A stretch of 9,827 bases of DNA. Source: Pseudobdellovibrio sp. GTDB lineage: Bacteria > Bdellovibrionota > Bdellovibrionia > Bdellovibrionales > Bdellovibrionaceae. The DNA is taken from contig JANWIU010000106.1 of assembly GCA_025449725.1 (NCBI GenBank), positions 1 through 9,827 on the forward strand. The letters run 5' to 3'. This document shows, one piece after another, positions 7,327 through 9,827 of the stretch (position 1 is the first letter of the stretch; each line of letters starts with the position of its first letter). Below the pieces are notes generated by a model. That model did no database searches. It saw only the letters and a list, made by a program, of their open reading frames with translations, and was not told the DNA's origin. Both the position numbers and the translations under genes were made by a program.

Positions 7327-8390
7327 ATGATAGCCTCCAATCCATTGATTCCTGTTTCCAAAGGAAAATCAGAAATCCGGTTAAAGTTTTCTACGGCCTG
7401 ACTTGCAGCGCCCTTCATTAAGTTATCGATACACGAAAAGACAAAAATCTTTTCACCTTTTACTTCAAAACTAATATGCGTTTTTGCCGTTCCGACTACT
7501 TTCTTCAATGAAAGTAGCCCCGCATTTTTGTCGATCGAAGAAAAACTGACTAAAGGGTAATCTCCGTAAGCCTTTGCAAAGGCCTTTTCGACATCTTCAA
7601 TCGTTTTTCCTGCGGCCATTCTTCCATAAACACCTGCGATAATCCCGCGGCGAACAGGCAACAGACTTGTCACAAAGTGAAAATCCAAATTCTTTCCTGT
7701 GAACGCAGCAATCGTTTCCTGAATTTCAGGCTGATGCTGGTGGCAGCCCACTTTGTACGGTAAGCATTCGCCATCAACTTCTGTATACAGCATACGTTCA
7801 GCAGCCTTTTTGCCGGCTCCGGTAGCTCCGGACTTGGCATCGATCACGATATTCTCAGTATGAATGGCGCCTTCTTTAATCAGCGGAATAATCGCCATCG
7901 CCACCGCTGTTGCAAAACAGCCGGGGTTAGCCACTAGTTGTTCACCCTTCGCAGGGCCTGAAAAAGGAAGAAGTCCGTAATTCGCATCTTTAAGCAAAGC
8001 CGGCTCCGTATGAGAAAACCCGTACCACTGCTCGTAACTGTTTTCTTTCAGGCGGAAAGCTCCGCTTAAATCCACAACTTTTTTTCCTGCAGCTACGATC
8101 ACCGGCGCCAGCTTCAAAGAAACTTCAGCAGGCGTCGCCAAAAAGACGACATCCGTTAAATGCGCTTCCAGCTTGCTGTCTGCCATGCACACAACTCCGG
8201 CTGCCTCTTGAGTATTCAAGTAATCCGACAGCTGAAATTCCGATGTGGCAAAACAATATTTTAATTCCGCATGGGGATGACGCAACAGAATCCGCGCCAG
8301 CTCCAGGCCTGAGTAACCGCGTGCTCCAACGATGGAGCAAGTAATGCGGTTGCCTACATTTTTCTTTATTTGAGACTTACTAATCGCCAT
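7323..8390 (-). CDS. argC: N-acetyl-gamma-glutamyl-phosphate reductase
   Basis: ArgC (355 aa) reduces N-acetylglutamyl phosphate to the semialdehyde with NADPH, the third step of ornithine synthesis. GARGYSGLEL (22-31) is the NADP-binding loop. NPGCFATA carries the catalytic Cys158. KSGATGAGKKAAE follows, then HQHQPEI with His217 and His219, one of which is the expected catalytic base. DNLMKGAASQA near the C-terminus is the closing signature. The length and the GARGYSG form fit the longer type-1 enzymes, with an extra polar N-terminal segment of about 15 residues. AAGGAG at 8404-8399 supports the ATG at 8390. It is the first gene of the operon, sharing a 4-bp ATGA overlap with argJ and divergent from the decarboxylase gene. 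Confidence 0.96.
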   Translation of the reverse strand: MAISKSQIKKNVGNRITCSIVGARGYSGLELARILLRHPHAELKYCFATSEFQLSDYLNTQEAAGVVCMADSKLEAHLTDVVFLATPAEVSLKLAPVIVAAGKKVVDLSGAFRLKENSYEQWYGFSHTEPALLKDANYGLLPFSGPAKGEQLVANPGCFATAVAMAIIPLIKEGAIHTENIVIDAKSGATGAGKKAAERMLYTEVDGECLPYKVGCHQHQPEIQETIAAFTGKNLDFHFVTSLLPVRRGIIAGVYGRMAAGKTIEDVEKAFAKAYGDYPLVSFSSIDKNAGLLSLKKVVGTAKTHISFEVKGEKIFVFSCIDNLMKGAASQAVENFNRISDFPLETGINGLEAII

Positions 8391-8405
8391 TTTACCTGCT
8401 CCTTT

Positions 8406-8456
8406 CTGATTCTTAATCAGTTCTTTTTCAGAGTGAAAAACCTGCGCTTTTCACTC
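8406..8456 (-). promoter_or_regulatory. argC leader with overlapping inverted repeats (possible attenuator)
   Basis: Three perfect inverted repeats lie between the likely argC promoter and its ribosome site. GAGTGAAAA (8431-8439) pairs with TTTTCACTC (8448-8456), 9 bp with an 8-nt loop. TTTTTCA (8424-8430) pairs with TGAAAAA (8434-8440), 7 bp with a 3-nt loop. CTGATT (8406-8411) pairs with AATCAG (8415-8420), directly beside the AAGGAG of argC. The first two share bases 8434-8439 and cannot form together. No U tract follows, so a classical terminator is not evident. A three-codon minus-strand reading frame, ATG-CAC-GAG-TGA (8465-8454), ends inside the first repeat. Confidence 0.45.
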
Positions 8457-8476
8457 GTGCATATCTAAAATCCCGT

Positions 8477-8494
8477 TGTGCATAATTATGCCGT
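8477..8494. promoter_or_regulatory. ARG box 1 (ArgR operator)
   Basis: TGTGCATAATTATGCCGT contains the 12-bp perfect palindrome GCATAATTATGC at 8480-8491. It fits the 18-bp enterobacterial ARG box pattern at most fixed positions: TG then AT in the left half, an A/T core, then AT and C in the right half. Assignment to ArgR rests on this fit, on the identical second box, and on the argR gene in the adjacent operon. Confidence 0.8.
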
Positions 8495-8515
8495 TTGTAT
8501 GCATAATTATGCCAA
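8485..8515 (-). promoter_or_regulatory. candidate argC operon promoter overlapping the ARG boxes
   Basis: On the minus strand TTGGCA (8515-8510, 5 of 6 to consensus) and CATAAT (8490-8485, 5 of 6) are separated by 19 bp, longer than ideal. Both hexamers lie within the ARG boxes, so bound ArgR would occlude them. The start point would be near 8478. No equally good promoter was found for the plus-strand decarboxylase gene in this interval. Confidence 0.4.
8498..8515. promoter_or_regulatory. ARG box 2 (ArgR operator)
   Basis: TATGCATAATTATGCCAA repeats the same 14-bp core as box 1. The two 18-bp boxes are 3 bp apart, centre to centre 21 bp, or two helical turns. This is the arrangement of paired ARG boxes bound by one ArgR hexamer in E. 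coli. The pair lies between argC and the divergent decarboxylase gene, so it can serve both. Confidence 0.8.
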
Positions 8516-8583
8516 TAACACTCGCTGTCAACATTTTTATTGCATTTAATAGAAATAATTGCATAAATAACCGCATAGCCCAA

Positions 8584-8591
8584 AAGGAGGT
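8584..8591 (+). promoter_or_regulatory. strong ribosome binding site deciding the decarboxylase start
   Basis: AAGGAGGT at 8584-8591 is an 8-base match to the 16S anti-Shine-Dalgarno sequence. Its GGAGG core ends 5 nt before the GTG at 8596. The reading frame stays open upstream to 8437 and includes ATGs at 8488 and 8509, but those lie inside or beside the ARG boxes and lack such a site. The GTG is therefore the start. Confidence 0.85.
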
Positions 8592-8595
8592 CGCA

Positions 8596-9827
8596 GTGAA
8601 ACTTGAATTCTACAAGTCACCGGTTTTAAAAAATAAAGAAGAAGTGGATTTGCCACCATTCTTAAAAGCACTCATTAAGTATGTTGAAAACGGCGCAGCT
8701 TCCTGGCACTGCCCTGGCCATTCCGGTGGCGCTGCCTTTTTGAAATCCTCTGTGGGAAAGGTTTTCCACAAGTTTTTCGGAGAGAATTTACTGAAAGCCG
8801 ACGTCTGCAATGCGGTTGAAGAGCTGGGCCAGTTATTAGAGCACACCGGCGCCATCGCCGAATCTGAAAAGAATGCGGCTCGCGTGTTTAACTGCGACAA
8901 CCTGTTCTTTGTCACCAACGGCACTTCTACTTCTAATAAGATTGTTTGGCACTCTGCCGTTGGGCCGGACGACATTGTTGTTGTAGACCGCAATTGCCAC
9001 AAATCCGTGCTGCACGCGATAATGATGACAGGAGCCATTCCGGTTTATCTTTCGCCAACGCGCAATCCTGACGGCATCATCGGCCCCATTCCTGAAAGCG
9101 AGTTTTCTATTGAAAGCATCAATAAGAAAATCGAACTGCATCCGTTTATAAAAGACAAAACCAAAAAGCCGCGCATTCTAACGCTGACTCAAAGCACTTA
9201 TGACGGCGTCAGTTACAATGTTGAAACCATTAAGTCCAGGCTGGATGGGAAGATCCACGCGCTTCACTTTGACGAAGCTTGGCTGCCCCACGCCGCCTTC
9301 CATGACTTTTATAAAGACATGCATGCCATTGGCGCAGGCCGCCCGCGCGCTTGTGATTCTCTGATCTTTGCGACTCAGTCTACGCACAAAATGCTGGCGG
9401 GCCTCAGCCAGGCTTCGCAAATCCTTGTACAAGATGCCGAGAATAAAAAATTAAACCGCTTTGTCTTCAATGAGTCCTACCTGATGCATACGACGACAAG
9501 CCCGCAGTATTCGATCATTGCATCTTGTGACGTAACCGCCGCCATGATGGATGGGCCTAAAGGCACCGCCTTGGTAGAAGAAAGCATTCAAGAGGCTATG
9601 GACTTCCGCAGAGCCATGCGCCCACTCGAGACCGACATCGGCTTTAAAGTTTGGGGGCCAGATGAGTTGCCCGCTGAAGGAATCGGCCAGCGCGAAAACT
9701 GGATTTTAAAACCAAATGAAAAATGGCACGGCTTCGGTGACATCAGTACCGGATTTAATATTTTAGATCCGATTAAAGTGACAGTATTGACTTCTGGCCT
9801 TGATGTAGACGGAAGCTTCGCCGACGA
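8596..9827 (+). CDS. Lys/Arg/Orn decarboxylase without wing domain, 3' end cut by the window
   Basis: PLP-dependent basic amino-acid decarboxylase of the CadA/LdcC/AdiA/SpeC type (fold type I); 410 codons are visible and the frame is open at the window edge. Signatures are PGHSGGAAF near residue 40, NGTSTSNK, DRNCHKS with His135 (stacks on the cofactor), HFDEAW with Asp226 (pairs with the pyridine nitrogen), STHK with Lys265 (the PLP lysine), and FNESYLMHTTTSPQY. The lysine lies about 100 residues nearer the N-terminus than in E. coli CadA. The GTG start with its strong ribosome site thus leaves out the N-terminal CheY-like wing domain that builds decamers in enterobacteria. Substrate cannot be fixed from motifs. 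Context with ornithine synthesis, ArgR and homospermidine synthase favours ornithine, or arginine via agmatine, as the route to putrescine. It is divergent from argC across the ARG boxes. Confidence 0.9.
   Translation, partial: MKLEFYKSPVLKNKEEVDLPPFLKALIKYVENGAASWHCPGHSGGAAFLKSSVGKVFHKFFGENLLKADVCNAVEELGQLLEHTGAIAESEKNAARVFNCDNLFFVTNGTSTSNKIVWHSAVGPDDIVVVDRNCHKSVLHAIMMTGAIPVYLSPTRNPDGIIGPIPESEFSIESINKKIELHPFIKDKTKKPRILTLTQSTYDGVSYNVETIKSRLDGKIHALHFDEAWLPHAAFHDFYKDMHAIGAGRPRACDSLIFATQSTHKMLAGLSQASQILVQDAENKKLNRFVFNESYLMHTTTSPQYSIIASCDVTAAMMDGPKGTALVEESIQEAMDFRRAMRPLETDIGFKVWGPDELPAEGIGQRENWILKPNEKWHGFGDISTGFNILDPIKVTVLTSGLDVDGSFAD

Noticed and set aside
8437..8595. N-terminal extension of the decarboxylase from ATG 8488 or 8509
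   Set aside because: The frame is open, but the codons run through the ARG boxes and AT-rich spacer and encode nothing like a wing domain. The GTG at 8596 has a near-perfect ribosome site.
8610..9432. Open minus-strand frames opposite the decarboxylase gene (8610-9038, 8836-9141, 9178-9432)
   Set aside because: They are antisense shadows of a strongly conserved PLP enzyme, have no convincing ribosome sites and resemble no family.
1..9827. CRISPR array, tRNA, rRNA, IS element, phage or toxin-antitoxin genes
   Set aside because: No repeat-spacer pattern, cloverleaf with acceptor end, transposase motif or small paired genes was found on either strand by reading.

Overview
The window looks like chromosomal DNA of a Gram-negative bacterium. 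It has an outer-membrane beta-barrel ending in Phe, Sec signal peptides, a proteobacterial-type homospermidine synthase and an ArgR whose length and key residues match the E. coli protein. Gene style and base composition remind me of a Bdellovibrionota or other delta-type lineage, but I hold this at low confidence because nothing here is lineage-diagnostic. No rRNA, tRNA, CRISPR array, IS element or phage gene was seen. The DNA is densely coding, with no gene-free stretch above about 210 bp.

Layout. (1) 29-961 (+): a secreted alpha/beta-hydrolase, convergent with (2) a two-gene minus-strand unit, an outer-membrane beta-barrel (3259-2249) followed by a patatin-like lipase (2199-991). A strong rho-independent terminator (3355-3327) separates this unit from (3) a tight minus-strand operon argC-argJ-argB-argR-hss (8390-3369). 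In that operon the genes overlap or lie 13-50 bp apart, and it ends with homospermidine synthase. (4) Divergent from argC, on the plus strand, is a fold-type-I Lys/Arg/Orn decarboxylase (8596 to the window edge, incomplete).

How it fits together. ArgJ, ArgB and ArgC carry out most of glutamate to ornithine; ArgD is not in the window. A decarboxylase of this family would turn ornithine into putrescine, or arginine into agmatine and then putrescine. Hss joins two putrescine units into homospermidine. The 205-bp divergent argC/decarboxylase region carries two identical near-perfect palindromes, TGCATAATTATGCC, with centres exactly 21 bp apart. This is the geometry of tandem ArgR operators. The ArgR encoded in the operon therefore probably controls both the arginine genes and the polyamine genes. 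The argC leader also holds overlapping, mutually exclusive hairpins.

The most interesting content is this apparent ArgR-governed glutamate-to-homospermidine module, together with a decarboxylase that starts without the usual N-terminal wing domain. I saw no mobile element or obvious novel defence system.
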